Shown: piece after piece, positions 35,023-43,756 of the stretch
Layout: every line of letters begins with the position of its first letter
How positions within the stretch are numbered: position 1 is the first letter of the stretch
Origin: an uncultured Flavobacteriaceae bacterium
GTDB lineage: Bacteria; Bacteroidota; Bacteroidia; Flavobacteriales; Flavobacteriaceae
Reading direction: 5' to 3'
Assembly: GCA_947500385.1 (NCBI GenBank)
Contig: CANMSA010000006.1
Span: 1-64,000, forward strand
Length of the DNA stretch: 64,000 nucleotides
Translations under genes and position numbers: made by a program
The notes under the pieces: generated by a model
The model's input: the letters and a program-made list of their open reading frames with translations, nothing else
What the model was told of the DNA's origin: nothing
Databases searched by the model: none

Positions 35023-36318
35023 ATGAAAAAAAACGTTGTATATATCATGTTGTTGGGTCTTATGGGCTGTGTCGAAGTATTCGATGTGCCTGTGAACGAG
35101 GCTGACGTGACATCGACTTTGATTATTGAAGCAACCTTGACCAATAAGCTGTCTAGGCAGAACATTTTATTGAGCCGTCCCTCAAATTTTGAGGTGGTGA
35201 ATGAATTGGACAGTGTGTACGACCCGGTGTACCCTGTAAGAGTGCGACCACCTTCCATCGTTTTTGAACGGAATGCGACGGTAACCGTCAGCGACGACCA
35301 GGGGAATGCCTATAGTTTTCAAGAATCCTCCCCGGGCACCTATACCTCTGATGTCGAATTTGCCGCGGAGCAAGGGGTCTCCTATGAATTGCAAGTGGTT
35401 ACGAAAGACGGGACCCGCTACGGGTCCACCCCGGAACGTTTTACCGAAACGGCCTCGATCGATGAAATTTATGCAGTCAGGGAATTGAACAATGTCGGGG
35501 AAGAAGGCGTTTCTATTTATCTCGATGGGGGAAGTGCGGACCCAAATGCCAATTTCTATCGCTACACCTATGAAGAGACCTATAAGATCATTGCGCCTAC
35601 CTGGCAACGACAAGATTTTGTATTGTCAAACTATGATCCTTGTGCAATCCCGATTACCTACGATTTGGATATTGTATTTCGAGATGATGGAGAGGGTAGG
35701 GTGTGTTACCGTACCGATCCGTCGGAAGCCATTATTCAGAATAATACCTCTGGGTTGCAACAGAACAGAATTGAAGGTTTCCCAGTGCGTTTCCTGCCGC
35801 GGAACAATTTTATCATTTCTCACCGCTATAGTATTTTGGTAAAGCAATATGTACAATCGCAAAATGCTTATAATTACTATGAGGCATTGGAGAGTTTTTC
35901 TTCGAACGAGAGTGTTTTTTCGGCTGTGCAACCCGGACTTTTAGAAGGGAACATCACCGCAGAAGGGGAGGGTGATAAAAAGGTATTGGGTTATTTTGAG
36001 GTGGCTCCTGTGACCGAACAGCGGCTGTACTTTAACTATTCAGACTTATTTCCAGGAGAGCCGTTGCCCGATTATGCGATACCCTGCACGGAAACCGCTC
36101 CTCCATTGGAGCATGTATCGTATTGTTTTACAGGTTTAGTGGCCAACCCTTGTCCCTTGTCACTGGTAGAGTCGGTAAACATAAATTTGGTTTCGTATGT
36201 GGGTTTGAATAGTGAAGGTATCGGTGTTTGTCCGGGGCCTTATAAAATTAATTTTCGAGCCTGCGGGGATTGTACCATTTTAGGAGAAAGTAAAGTGCCG
36301 GATTTTTGGGAAGAATAA
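35023..36318 (+). CDS. DUF4249 lipoprotein (copy 2)
   Basis: A 431-residue lipoprotein whose ATG follows directly on the stop codon of copy 1 (TAAATG). The leader MKKNVVYIMLLGLMGCVEVFD has the lipobox Cys at 16. Compared with copies 1 and 4 it carries an extra segment of roughly 20 residues around 63-85 (VVNELDSVYDPVYPVRVRPP), shared only with copy 3. YRYTYEETYKIIAPTWQ, ISHRYSILVKQYVQSQNAYN and the tail CGDCTILGESKVPDFWEE are as in its siblings. Probably an outer-membrane surface or periplasm-facing partner of the TonB receptor. It is part of a tandem expansion. Confidence 0.9.
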   Translation: MKKNVVYIMLLGLMGCVEVFDVPVNEADVTSTLIIEATLTNKLSRQNILLSRPSNFEVVNELDSVYDPVYPVRVRPPSIVFERNATVTVSDDQGNAYSFQESSPGTYTSDVEFAAEQGVSYELQVVTKDGTRYGSTPERFTETASIDEIYAVRELNNVGEEGVSIYLDGGSADPNANFYRYTYEETYKIIAPTWQRQDFVLSNYDPCAIPITYDLDIVFRDDGEGRVCYRTDPSEAIIQNNTSGLQQNRIEGFPVRFLPRNNFIISHRYSILVKQYVQSQNAYNYYEALESFSSNESVFSAVQPGLLEGNITAEGEGDKKVLGYFEVAPVTEQRLYFNYSDLFPGEPLPDYAIPCTETAPPLEHVSYCFTGLVANPCPLSLVESVNINLVSYVGLNSEGIGVCPGPYKINFRACGDCTILGESKVPDFWEE

Positions 36319-37626
36319 ATGAAGAGAAGTTTTTTATATATCGTTTTGTTTTTGGGTCTCACGGGTTGCATAGAGGTGTTCGATGTGCCGGTAAATGATG
36401 TTGACCTGGCATCCACTCTTATCATAGAAGCTACCTTGACCAATGAATTATCCCGGCAGAAAATACTGCTGAGCCGTCCTTCCGGCTTTGAAGTGGTCAA
36501 CGAGCTAGATAGTGTGTATGATCCAGTGTACCCGGTTCGGGTGCGTCCTCCTTCCATTGTTTTTGAGCGCAACGCGACGGTAACGGTCAGCGACGATCAG
36601 GGAAATGCCTATAGTTTTCAAGAATCCTCCCCGGGAACTTACACCTCTGAGGTCGAATTTGCCGCGGAACAAGGGGTCTCCTATGAATTGCAAGTGGTTA
36701 CGACCGACGGGACCCGCTACGGCTCCACCCCAGAACGTTTTACCGAAACGGCCACGATCGATCAAATCTACACCCGGAGGGAATTGAACGATATAGGGGA
36801 GGAGGGTATCTCTATATATCTCGATGGCGGCAGCGGGGATGTAAATGCCAATTTTTACCGCTATACCTATGAAGAGACGTATAAGATCATTGCACCTTCC
36901 TGGCAACAGCAAGACTTTGTACTATCCAATTATGACCCTTGTGCCTTACCCGTGATCACCTTTGATCTAGAGATTATAAGACGGGAAAATGAAGAGGGGA
37001 AAGTTTGCTACCGAACTGATCGGTCCGAGGCTGTTATTCAGAACAACACCTTAGGACTGCAAGAGAACAAAATTGAGCGTTTCCCGGTGCGTTTTCTAAA
37101 TCGGAACAATTTTATCATTTCCCATCGCTACAGTATTTTGGTAAAACAATATGTACAATCGCAAAATGCCTATAATTATTACGAGACGCTGGAGAGTTTT
37201 TCTTCGAACGAGAATGTTTTTTCATCCGTACAACCAGGTTTTTTGGAGGGAAATATTTCAGTGGAAGGAGATTCGAACAAAAAAGTATTGGGCTATTTCG
37301 AGGTGGCTACCGTGACGGAAAAACGGCTGTACTTTAATTACGTAGACTTGTTCCCAAACGAACCTTTGCCAGATTATGCCATTCCCTGTTTTTCTTGGTC
37401 CCCGCCCTTAGCGCATCCATCGTATTGTTTTACAGGCCCCACGGGAGGCTTATGTCCCTTGTCGCTGGTAGAATCGGTGAATGTTAATTTGGTTTCCTAT
37501 ACAAACATAGATGGGGATGGGACCGGCATAGATCCTTGCCCCGGGCCCTATCGTGTTATGAGCAGGGCTTGTGGTGATTGTACCATTCTAGGAGAATCGG
37601 CGGCACCCGATTTTTGGATTGAGTAA
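36319..37626 (+). CDS. DUF4249 lipoprotein (copy 3)
   Basis: A 435-residue lipoprotein beginning immediately after the stop of copy 2. The lipobox is LGLTGCIEVFD. It is very close to copy 2: the 38 residues starting FEVVNELDSVYDPVY are identical in protein but differ at about 22 synonymous sites. The following stretch of about 160 bp is much closer at DNA level. The C-terminal third diverges more (CFSWSPPLAHPSYC, GLCPLSLVES) and then returns to CGDCTILGESAAPDFWIE. This is a duplicate of copy 2 under strong protein-level constraint. Confidence 0.9.
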   Translation: MKRSFLYIVLFLGLTGCIEVFDVPVNDVDLASTLIIEATLTNELSRQKILLSRPSGFEVVNELDSVYDPVYPVRVRPPSIVFERNATVTVSDDQGNAYSFQESSPGTYTSEVEFAAEQGVSYELQVVTTDGTRYGSTPERFTETATIDQIYTRRELNDIGEEGISIYLDGGSGDVNANFYRYTYEETYKIIAPSWQQQDFVLSNYDPCALPVITFDLEIIRRENEEGKVCYRTDRSEAVIQNNTLGLQENKIERFPVRFLNRNNFIISHRYSILVKQYVQSQNAYNYYETLESFSSNENVFSSVQPGFLEGNISVEGDSNKKVLGYFEVATVTEKRLYFNYVDLFPNEPLPDYAIPCFSWSPPLAHPSYCFTGPTGGLCPLSLVESVNVNLVSYTNIDGDGTGIDPCPGPYRVMSRACGDCTILGESAAPDFWIE

Positions 37627-37634
37627 TTGAAGGA

Positions 37635-38804
37635 ATGAAAAAAAAAGCAGGTTTTTTGGTCTTAATAATTGTCATGGGTTGTATTGAGCCTTTTGAAATA
37701 AAAAATGAGGTTGCCGACTTGGAAGCACTCCTTGTCGTTGAGGCAATATTGACAGATGAAATGAAGATACAAACCGTTTTATTGTCCCAGAGTTCCTCCT
37801 TCTCGGCGGAGGTACCTTTAATTGAAACAGGCGCAACAGTTTTTATAGATACCGATAATGGTGATCGCTATACATTTACAGAACAAAGTGAGGGTCGGTA
37901 TACGTCAAATGAAGTGTTTGCCGTAAACGAAGGAGTGGCCTATCAATTACATATTACACGTACATCGGGAGAAACTTATGAGTCCCGGATGGTATCACTC
38001 GCCGGGAGCTCCAAAATAGACCGGGTGTACGGTGAAAGGGTCACGAACGAAGAGGGGGAAGAGGGAATCGGTATTTTTATTGATACAGAGACTGCATCTG
38101 CTGCTGCCCGTTTCTATCGTTATAACTATGAAGAAACGTATAAGATTATTGCCCCGAATTGGGCACCATTGCGTTTTAATGTTTTTGTAAATGATTTAAA
38201 CGAGCGAGATTTTGAAGTGGTGGTACGAGAGGAGGAGCAACGAGTCTGTTACAATACGGTGCGTTCGAATACGATTATTCAAGCAGATACGAAGGATCTG
38301 ACGGGCTCGAATCTTTCGCGTTTTCAGGTGCGTTTTATTAATCGAAACGATTTCATCATTAGCTATCGATATAGTATTTTGGTGAATCAAGTGCTGCAGA
38401 CGACCGAGGCCGCCGAGTTTTTCAGGCAATTAGAAGATTTTTCCAGTACCGACAATGTCTTTAGCAATGTGCAGCCGGGTTTTATCAATGGGAATATTTC
38501 CGGGGTAAACAATGATCGCCTTACCTTAGGTTTTTTTAGTGTAGTTTCCGTTTCGGAAAAACGTCTTTTTTTTAATTATGAGGATTTTTTTCCAGACGAA
38601 CCTTTACCACCCTTTCCATTTGAATGCAGGGTGTATACGCCCAGTGCCATGTCCGTTGCGGATATATTGGATAACCGTGTTTCGTATGTAGGGGAGAACG
38701 AAGACCCTGGAGAAGGGCTCCTTCCCTATTTGGTGACCTTTAGACCGTGTGGAGATTGTACGGCTTTGGGCAGCAGTGTAGTACCAGATTTTTGGATTGA
38801 ATAA
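37635..38804 (+). CDS. DUF4249 lipoprotein (copy 4)
   Basis: A 389-residue lipoprotein, the shortest of the four. Leader MKKKAGFLVLIIVMGCIEPFE with the lipobox Cys at 16. It shares the family frame (VEAILTDEMKIQTVLLSQSS, YRYNYEETYKIIAPNWAP, ISYRYSILVNQVLQTTEAAE, VQPGFINGNIS) and the tail CGDCTALGSSVVPDFWIE, but lacks both the long insertion of copies 2 and 3 and most of the cysteines before the tail; one Cys (PFECRVYTP) remains. It resembles copy 1 more in the leader (GCIEPFE). Gap of 8 bp to copy 3. Confidence 0.9.
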   Translation: MKKKAGFLVLIIVMGCIEPFEIKNEVADLEALLVVEAILTDEMKIQTVLLSQSSSFSAEVPLIETGATVFIDTDNGDRYTFTEQSEGRYTSNEVFAVNEGVAYQLHITRTSGETYESRMVSLAGSSKIDRVYGERVTNEEGEEGIGIFIDTETASAAARFYRYNYEETYKIIAPNWAPLRFNVFVNDLNERDFEVVVREEEQRVCYNTVRSNTIIQADTKDLTGSNLSRFQVRFINRNDFIISYRYSILVNQVLQTTEAAEFFRQLEDFSSTDNVFSNVQPGFINGNISGVNNDRLTLGFFSVVSVSEKRLFFNYEDFFPDEPLPPFPFECRVYTPSAMSVADILDNRVSYVGENEDPGEGLLPYLVTFRPCGDCTALGSSVVPDFWIE

Positions 38805-38810
38805 AATAAT

Positions 38811-40586
38811 ATGATGATGAGAACTATTTTAGGTATTTTTTGTTTGTTTTTAATACCCTTAGGAAATTTAAATGCGCAATATGTAGTTAAAAGCGAGACG
38901 GAATTGGCCTCTCTTAAAAAGTTACCGCTGGAGAAGGTATACTTGCATGGGAATACCGCTGTGCTTTTTCCTGGAGAGTACCTCTACTACAGTGTTTATT
39001 GCTTGAATGCGGCGACCAATAAGCTGAGTAAGATCAGTAGAATGGCCTATGTAGAACTGGTGGGCGAGGATCGGCAAACCATTTTTAAGCAGAAAGTACG
39101 GCTCGAAGGTGGGCGTGGCCAAGGTGATTTCTTCATCCCTGTATCCGTTCCTTCGGGCAATTATAAATTGATCGGATATACGCAATGGATGAAGAATGCG
39201 GGAACCGCCCAATTGTTTCAGGACAATATTGCCATTGTAAATCCATACCGTACAGATCAAGGAGCTATTTTGAGGAATGAAGATGTCGAAACTATGGGGA
39301 CAAAAGAAATGCCCGTTACCACTATGAAAGAAGATCGTTCCATAGTGCTTCTAACCGATAGTACTCGTTATGGAAAGCGGCAAAAGGTATCCCTTACTTC
39401 CCGAAATTTTAGAGGCCCCTTGGGGTATGGCAATTATTCCATCAGCGTTCGAAAGAAAGAGACATTGGGCGGCAAAGGAGCTATGAATTCGCGTGTGTTT
39501 GCAAATACGTATCTAGGGGCCGCAAAAGTGTTGCCCAAGACGGTAAACGATATGATTTTTCTGCCGGAACAGCGGGGAGAGCTCTTTTTTGGCAGTGTAG
39601 TCGACAAAAATCAGCAGCCCGTGGCCGATGAAACAGTTGTTATCTCCGTACCAGGATCGGACTTTCAGTTAAAGTCGGCCATTACCGATAATAAGGGTAA
39701 TTTTTATACCTACGTGAGCAAACCGTACGATGCTCCTGTATTACTGGCGCAAACCCTTGAGGGTAATGAAGCCTACGATGTCCGTATTGATAGGCAGGCT
39801 TCTTTGTCGTATGATGACTTGCAATTTGGAAATTTTAAGATAGGGCGTGAACACGAGCAAACCATTCTTACCAGAAGTATTCATAATCAAGTGGAAAATG
39901 GGTATTACAGTGTAAAACCCGATTCCATTTTGGGCGTTGACAAAAAAGATCCTTTTGATGGTGGTACGCCCGAAGTTATTTTATTGGATGAGTTCACTCG
40001 TTTTCCCACGTTTCGGGAAACCTTGGTCGAAGTGGTCCCCAACGTATGGGTAAAGAAATTGGAGGTTGGTAAATATACTTTTTGGGTACGTGAAGAGTTG
40101 GAAAATTATGAAAATGATTTTGAATCGGACCCTCCATTGGTGCTGGTAGATGGGGTTTTTGTGCCGGATCATCGATCCTTATTGGAATACAACGCCCGTA
40201 CCATTGAAAAAATTAGCATATTGCGAGACCCTTTGGTGTTGGGGTCTAAAAAATATTTGGGGATGGTCGTTCTGGAAACCTTTGAAGGGAATTACCTGGA
40301 ACGTTTGCCGCCTTCCGGGATGGCACAAGTTGGTTTGGATTTGCCCGCGGCTACTAAAAACTACTTTACGCAAGGGTATGGTGGTGCAGAGGCACAGTTG
40401 AAACGCATCCCTGACTTTAGATATCAATTGTTTTGGGAGCCGCAATTGGAGATTGGGGCTGAGACGGAAAGTCCACAATTCGAGTTTTATACCTCGGATG
40501 TCCCAGGGGAGTATGAAATTGTCCTAGAAGGGTTTACGACCTATGGGAAACCCATTTCGGCCCGTGAAACCATTGTAGTAGAATAA
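38811..40586 (+). CDS. Large secreted protein with macroglobulin-like N-terminus, TonB-receptor partner
   Basis: A 591-residue exported protein (signal peptide ending LNAQ at about 24). The N-terminal 30-150 region (LPLEKVYLHGNTAVLFPGEYLYYSVY, then FIPVSVPSGNYKLIGYTQWM) matches the MG2/macroglobulin-like beta domain seen in many Bacteroidota proteins encoded beside TonB receptors. Residues about 260-320 look like a carboxypeptidase-regulatory fold (GSVVDKNQQPVADETVVISV). Near 470-510 the sequence LVLVDGVFVPDHRSLLEYNA resembles the plug-type LVxVDG motif of TonB receptors, without a barrel. It is the last gene of the receptor/DUF4249 row (6 bp after copy 4). It may cap or bridge the complex; this is inference. 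Confidence 0.75.
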   Translation: MMMRTILGIFCLFLIPLGNLNAQYVVKSETELASLKKLPLEKVYLHGNTAVLFPGEYLYYSVYCLNAATNKLSKISRMAYVELVGEDRQTIFKQKVRLEGGRGQGDFFIPVSVPSGNYKLIGYTQWMKNAGTAQLFQDNIAIVNPYRTDQGAILRNEDVETMGTKEMPVTTMKEDRSIVLLTDSTRYGKRQKVSLTSRNFRGPLGYGNYSISVRKKETLGGKGAMNSRVFANTYLGAAKVLPKTVNDMIFLPEQRGELFFGSVVDKNQQPVADETVVISVPGSDFQLKSAITDNKGNFYTYVSKPYDAPVLLAQTLEGNEAYDVRIDRQASLSYDDLQFGNFKIGREHEQTILTRSIHNQVENGYYSVKPDSILGVDKKDPFDGGTPEVILLDEFTRFPTFRETLVEVVPNVWVKKLEVGKYTFWVREELENYENDFESDPPLVLVDGVFVPDHRSLLEYNARTIEKISILRDPLVLGSKKYLGMVVLETFEGNYLERLPPSGMAQVGLDLPAATKNYFTQGYGGAEAQLKRIPDFRYQLFWEPQLEIGAETESPQFEFYTSDVPGEYEIVLEGFTTYGKPISARETIVVE

Positions 40587-40593
40587 ATCGCAG

Positions 40594-40612
40594 CCTGCAT
40601 GTTTTATGCAGG
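40594..40612. other. Hairpin after the DUF4249 operon
   Basis: CCTGCAT and ATGCAGG form a 7-bp stem with a 5-nt loop 7 bp after the last gene. No T-run follows, so it is a processing, stability or weak termination element rather than a standard terminator. Confidence 0.4.
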
Positions 40613-40660
40613 GAACCCGTATATCTTTCGCATATAATTATTGAAACATAGCGGGAATAC

Positions 40661-42196
40661 ATGCTAACAAAGGTTTTTGGGAGTGCTGTTTTTGGCGTGG
40701 AAGCCACGACCATTACGGTAGAGGTAAATGTGGCAATAGGGGTAGGGTACCACTTGGTAGGCCTACCTGACAATGCAATTAAAGAAAGCAATTATCGGAT
40801 CGCTGCCGCCTTGCTCAATAATGGGTATCGCATTCCGGGGAAAAAGATAACACTGAACTTGGCGCCTGCCGATCTGCGTAAAGAAGGTTCTGCCTATGAC
40901 TTGACCTTGGCCATTGGCATCCTTGCCGCTTCGGGCCAGATAAAATCGGAACATCTAGAACGCTTCATCATCATGGGCGAACTTTCATTAGATGGCAGCT
41001 TGCAACCTATCAAGGGAGCCTTGCCTATTGCTATTAAGGCACAAGAAGAAGGTTTTAAAGGCTTTATACTGCCAAAAGAGAATGCCAAGGAAGCTGCCAT
41101 TGTTGCAAGCTTGGAGGTATATGGAGTTGACAATATCGCGGAGGTGATCGCTTATTTTGATAAGGAGACCCCCATAGAACGCACAGTGGTTGATGTGCGG
41201 GAAGAGTTTTATAAAAATTTGGATTTTCCCGAGTTCGATTTTTCCGATGTAAAGGGGCAAGAGAGCATTAAGCGTTGTATGGAAATCGCAGCGGCGGGCG
41301 GCCACAACATTATATTAATTGGCCCGCCCGGTGCCGGTAAAACCATGTTGGCCAAGCGTTTGCCTTCTATACTGCCGCCCATGACCTTGCATGAGGCCTT
41401 GGAAACCACTAAAATTCATAGTGTTGTTGGAAAAATCAAAAATAAGGGGCTAATGAGCCAACGTCCTTTCCGCAGTCCGCATCATACCATTAGTGATGTG
41501 GCTTTAGTAGGAGGCGGGGCGTATCCGCAACCGGGTGAAATATCATTATCTCATAACGGGGTACTTTTTTTAGATGAACTACCAGAATTCAAGCGGGGAG
41601 TTCTGGAGGTAATGCGGCAGCCCTTGGAAGATCGAGAGGTCACCATTTCAAGGGCGCGTTTTACCGTTACCTATCCCAGTAGTTTTATGCTGGTCGCTAG
41701 CATGAACCCTAGTCCCGGGGGGTACTTTAACGACCCCGATGCCCCGGTGAGCTCTTCACCGGCAGAGATGCAGCGCTATCTTAGCAAAATTTCAGGACCG
41801 TTGTTAGACCGCATTGATATTCATATAGAGGTAACACCGGTACCGTTCGATAAATTATCGGAAGAACGAAAAGGTGAGGGGAGTGTGGCCATCCGGAAAC
41901 GAGTCACCAAGGCACGTGAGATACAAACCCTTCGCTTTGCAGAAATTGAACATGTACACTACAACGCACAGATGGGGGTAAAGCAAATTCGGGTATTCTG
42001 CGAATTGGACGCAAATTCCAAAAACATGCTCAAAAGTGCGATGGAGCGTTTAAACCTTTCCGCCAGGGCGTATGACCGTATCCTCAAGGTAGCGCGTACC
42101 ATTGCCGATCTTGAAAATTCTGGAAAGGTGGTTGGGGACCATATTGCCGAGGCTATTCAATACCGTAGTTTGGATCGCGATGGGTGGTTGGGGTAG
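40661..42196 (+). CDS. comM: YifB/ComM family Mg-chelatase-like AAA+ ATPase
   Basis: A 511-residue protein. The N-terminal ChlI-like domain (GSAVFGVEATTITVEVNVAIG, VGLPDNAIKES) is followed by the AAA+ core with Walker A IGPPGAGKTMLAKRLP, RPFRSPHHTISDVALVGGG, Walker B LFLDELPEF and SMNPSPGGYF, and a C-terminal domain (LNLSARAYDRILKVARTIADLE). In transformable bacteria ComM is a hexameric helicase that extends branch migration of incoming DNA. Near-match -7 element TATCTTTC lies at 40622-40629. It is a single gene between the receptor operon and a lipoprotein gene. Confidence 0.93.
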   Translation: MLTKVFGSAVFGVEATTITVEVNVAIGVGYHLVGLPDNAIKESNYRIAAALLNNGYRIPGKKITLNLAPADLRKEGSAYDLTLAIGILAASGQIKSEHLERFIIMGELSLDGSLQPIKGALPIAIKAQEEGFKGFILPKENAKEAAIVASLEVYGVDNIAEVIAYFDKETPIERTVVDVREEFYKNLDFPEFDFSDVKGQESIKRCMEIAAAGGHNIILIGPPGAGKTMLAKRLPSILPPMTLHEALETTKIHSVVGKIKNKGLMSQRPFRSPHHTISDVALVGGGAYPQPGEISLSHNGVLFLDELPEFKRGVLEVMRQPLEDREVTISRARFTVTYPSSFMLVASMNPSPGGYFNDPDAPVSSSPAEMQRYLSKISGPLLDRIDIHIEVTPVPFDKLSEERKGEGSVAIRKRVTKAREIQTLRFAEIEHVHYNAQMGVKQIRVFCELDANSKNMLKSAMERLNLSARAYDRILKVARTIADLENSGKVVGDHIAEAIQYRSLDRDGWLG

Positions 42197-42361
42197 TAAA
42201 CTCAAGTGTCCAGTTCAAGAATCAAGCTCAAAATTTGAATGGGATTTTTTGTGTTGTCCAAGCATGCAAAAGGCGAAATCTTTACGCTATTTTTGGTAAG
42301 GTATTCCCTTTAAAGTTTTGTTGATGATAAAAAGAATCCCATAATCCCAAATCGTATTCGT

Positions 42362-42868
42362 TTGAAGAGCATTTTTGTTTCATTATTGTTTTCTGGGAGT
42401 GTTTTGCTCGGCTGTGCCTCGCATAAGAGAGTGAATAAACTTGCATCGGAATTAGATTGTAACAAAACCATTCATTTTGTTTTTGATCGAGAAAGTAAAT
42501 TTGCTAAAGTAGAATACCTGGGATCGCCCTCAGGTGATTCTCCTTATCCCGATTATGTGAAGTCATTCAGGGCTTCGGTAGAAGAGTTGGATAGGGATTC
42601 GAAAATGAAGCTCCGTTATAAAGATGCCTTGGGTTTCCCTTCGGATTCTATAACGCAAGTAACGGTTAAAATCGAACGTATTGTTTGGGGTTTCAAAAGT
42701 TCATCGGCATTAATGGAAGTGGAGCTTTCTTATAAAATGACGGATCGGAAATTCAATATTATTGGAAACAATAAGGTTTATATGTCCGGAACAAAAAAAG
42801 GAAACATATTTAAGTGTTTTAAACACGGGAATTATGTGTTTTCATCCATTATTTGCGATGAAAAATAA
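42362..42868 (+). CDS. Putative lipoprotein of unknown function
   Basis: A 168-residue protein starting with TTG at 42362; the start gives a lipoprotein leader MKSIFVSLLFSGSVLLGCAS with the lipobox Cys at 18. No family was recognised. The mature part contains KTIHFVFDRESKFAKVEYLG, KLRYKDALGFPSDSITQVTV and a repeated beta-like pattern ending in CFKHGNYVFSSIICDEK, where two cysteines could pair. The 165 bp upstream after comM hold no clear promoter. Convergent with the SRPBCC gene. Confidence 0.7.
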   Translation: MKSIFVSLLFSGSVLLGCASHKRVNKLASELDCNKTIHFVFDRESKFAKVEYLGSPSGDSPYPDYVKSFRASVEELDRDSKMKLRYKDALGFPSDSITQVTVKIERIVWGFKSSSALMEVELSYKMTDRKFNIIGNNKVYMSGTKKGNIFKCFKHGNYVFSSIICDEK

Positions 42869-43002
42869 CGCAATACCAAGGTTTGGATGGCAAATGTAAT
42901 TTGGTTCGAATGCAGTAAGTAGATATAAGCCATGGCTGTAGGCCATTTAGTACTAGCTGAAGTGAAGATGAAGTCTCAGGTAGCCAAAAGTTGTTTGCCA
43001 GA

Positions 43003-43443
43003 TTACTCCTTTTCTGCCAGTCGTTTAAAATTATCGAGTACCTCGGGGAGTACTTTCTTAAAGCCTCTCCCAAGCACCGACCCGAATACTCTTTTCAAGG
43101 GGCCTGTAAATTGAATGTCGTCGGTAAAGGTAGTATGACCGTTCTCATGGGTCAATGCACGGGTGATTTTTAGATGACCTATGGGCATTTTCGCTTTAAA
43201 GGTATAGGTGTTTCCTTCGTCGATAGCAGTGATACAAAATGGCAGCTGTGGTCCCTTTTTGGGCGTCAACACCCCCTTTGCGTTCAGGGCAAAAGCGGAA
43301 AAGACATCAGCGCTCTGTAGTTCGGTATCCCATTCATGCCAACGGGAAACATCCGTTAACAGGGTCCAAGTTTTTTCCTGGGAGTTATGAACGGTGGTGG
43401 AGCAGCTAAAGTGGAAATTAGACTGCTTGTCTTCTGGTTTCAT
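43003..43443 (-). CDS. SRPBCC family protein
   Basis: A 146-residue START/Bet v1-like protein without signal peptide: FHFSCSTTVHNSQEKTWTLLTDVSRWHEWDTELQ at the start and LTHENGHTTFTDDIQFTGPLKRVFGSVLGRGFKKVLPEVLDNFKRLAEK at the end are the characteristic strand and the long C-terminal helix that closes the hydrophobic cavity. It probably binds a small hydrophobic ligand; the ligand is unknown. Its upstream region contains a -7-like element (TAAATTTG on the minus strand, 43467-43474) with CTTACC boxes where a -33 would lie. Confidence 0.85.
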   Translation of the reverse strand: MKPEDKQSNFHFSCSTTVHNSQEKTWTLLTDVSRWHEWDTELQSADVFSAFALNAKGVLTPKKGPQLPFCITAIDEGNTYTFKAKMPIGHLKITRALTHENGHTTFTDDIQFTGPLKRVFGSVLGRGFKKVLPEVLDNFKRLAEKE

Positions 43444-43466
43444 TTGAAACTTTTTTAGATTTTAAT

Positions 43467-43521
43467 CAAATTTAGTAGGTAGCTTACCATCACTGCTTAC
43501 CATAGGGTAAGTTCCATAATA
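43467..43521 (-). promoter_or_regulatory. -7 element and CTTACC box cluster before the SRPBCC gene
   Basis: TAAATTTG (43467-43474, minus strand) fits TAnnTTTG, 23 bp before the ATG. No TTG lies at -33; instead GCTTACCAT occurs at 43492-43500 and again at 43505-43513, and GGTAAG at 43516-43521 forms a palindrome with the second copy (CTTACC-4-GGTAAG). This pattern suggests an activator-dependent promoter. Confidence 0.42.
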
Positions 43522-43599
43522 TTGTCATTTTTTAGATGACCTTGCGTGATGGTATCCACTAGAGAGACCGGGTTTATATTCAGAAGCGGAGATTATAAA

Positions 43600-43660
43600 A
43601 CCTTGCCTTGCAATCGGCAGCTATTATGGGGGTAATAGTATCGATCTTGCAAGGCAAGGT
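43600..43660. repeat. Long nested inverted repeat downstream of the response-regulator gene
   Basis: Perfect 14-bp arms ACCTTGCCTTGCAA (43600-43613) and TTGCAAGGCAAGGT (43647-43660) enclose 33 bp in which CTATTA (43621-43626) and TAATAG (43633-43638) form a second stem. On the minus strand the right end runs into TTTTA, so it may end the response-regulator transcript, but it is longer and more structured than an ordinary terminator. The rest of the 313-bp gap 43444-43756 holds only the boxes listed separately. Confidence 0.6.
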
Positions 43661-43756
43661 ACACGGCTTGTAGGTTAAGCTCAATTAAATATTATCTGTT
43701 ATTTTACAAGTAATTATAGTTGTTTAAGTTAAGCGTTAGTTTATATTTTTTCAGTG

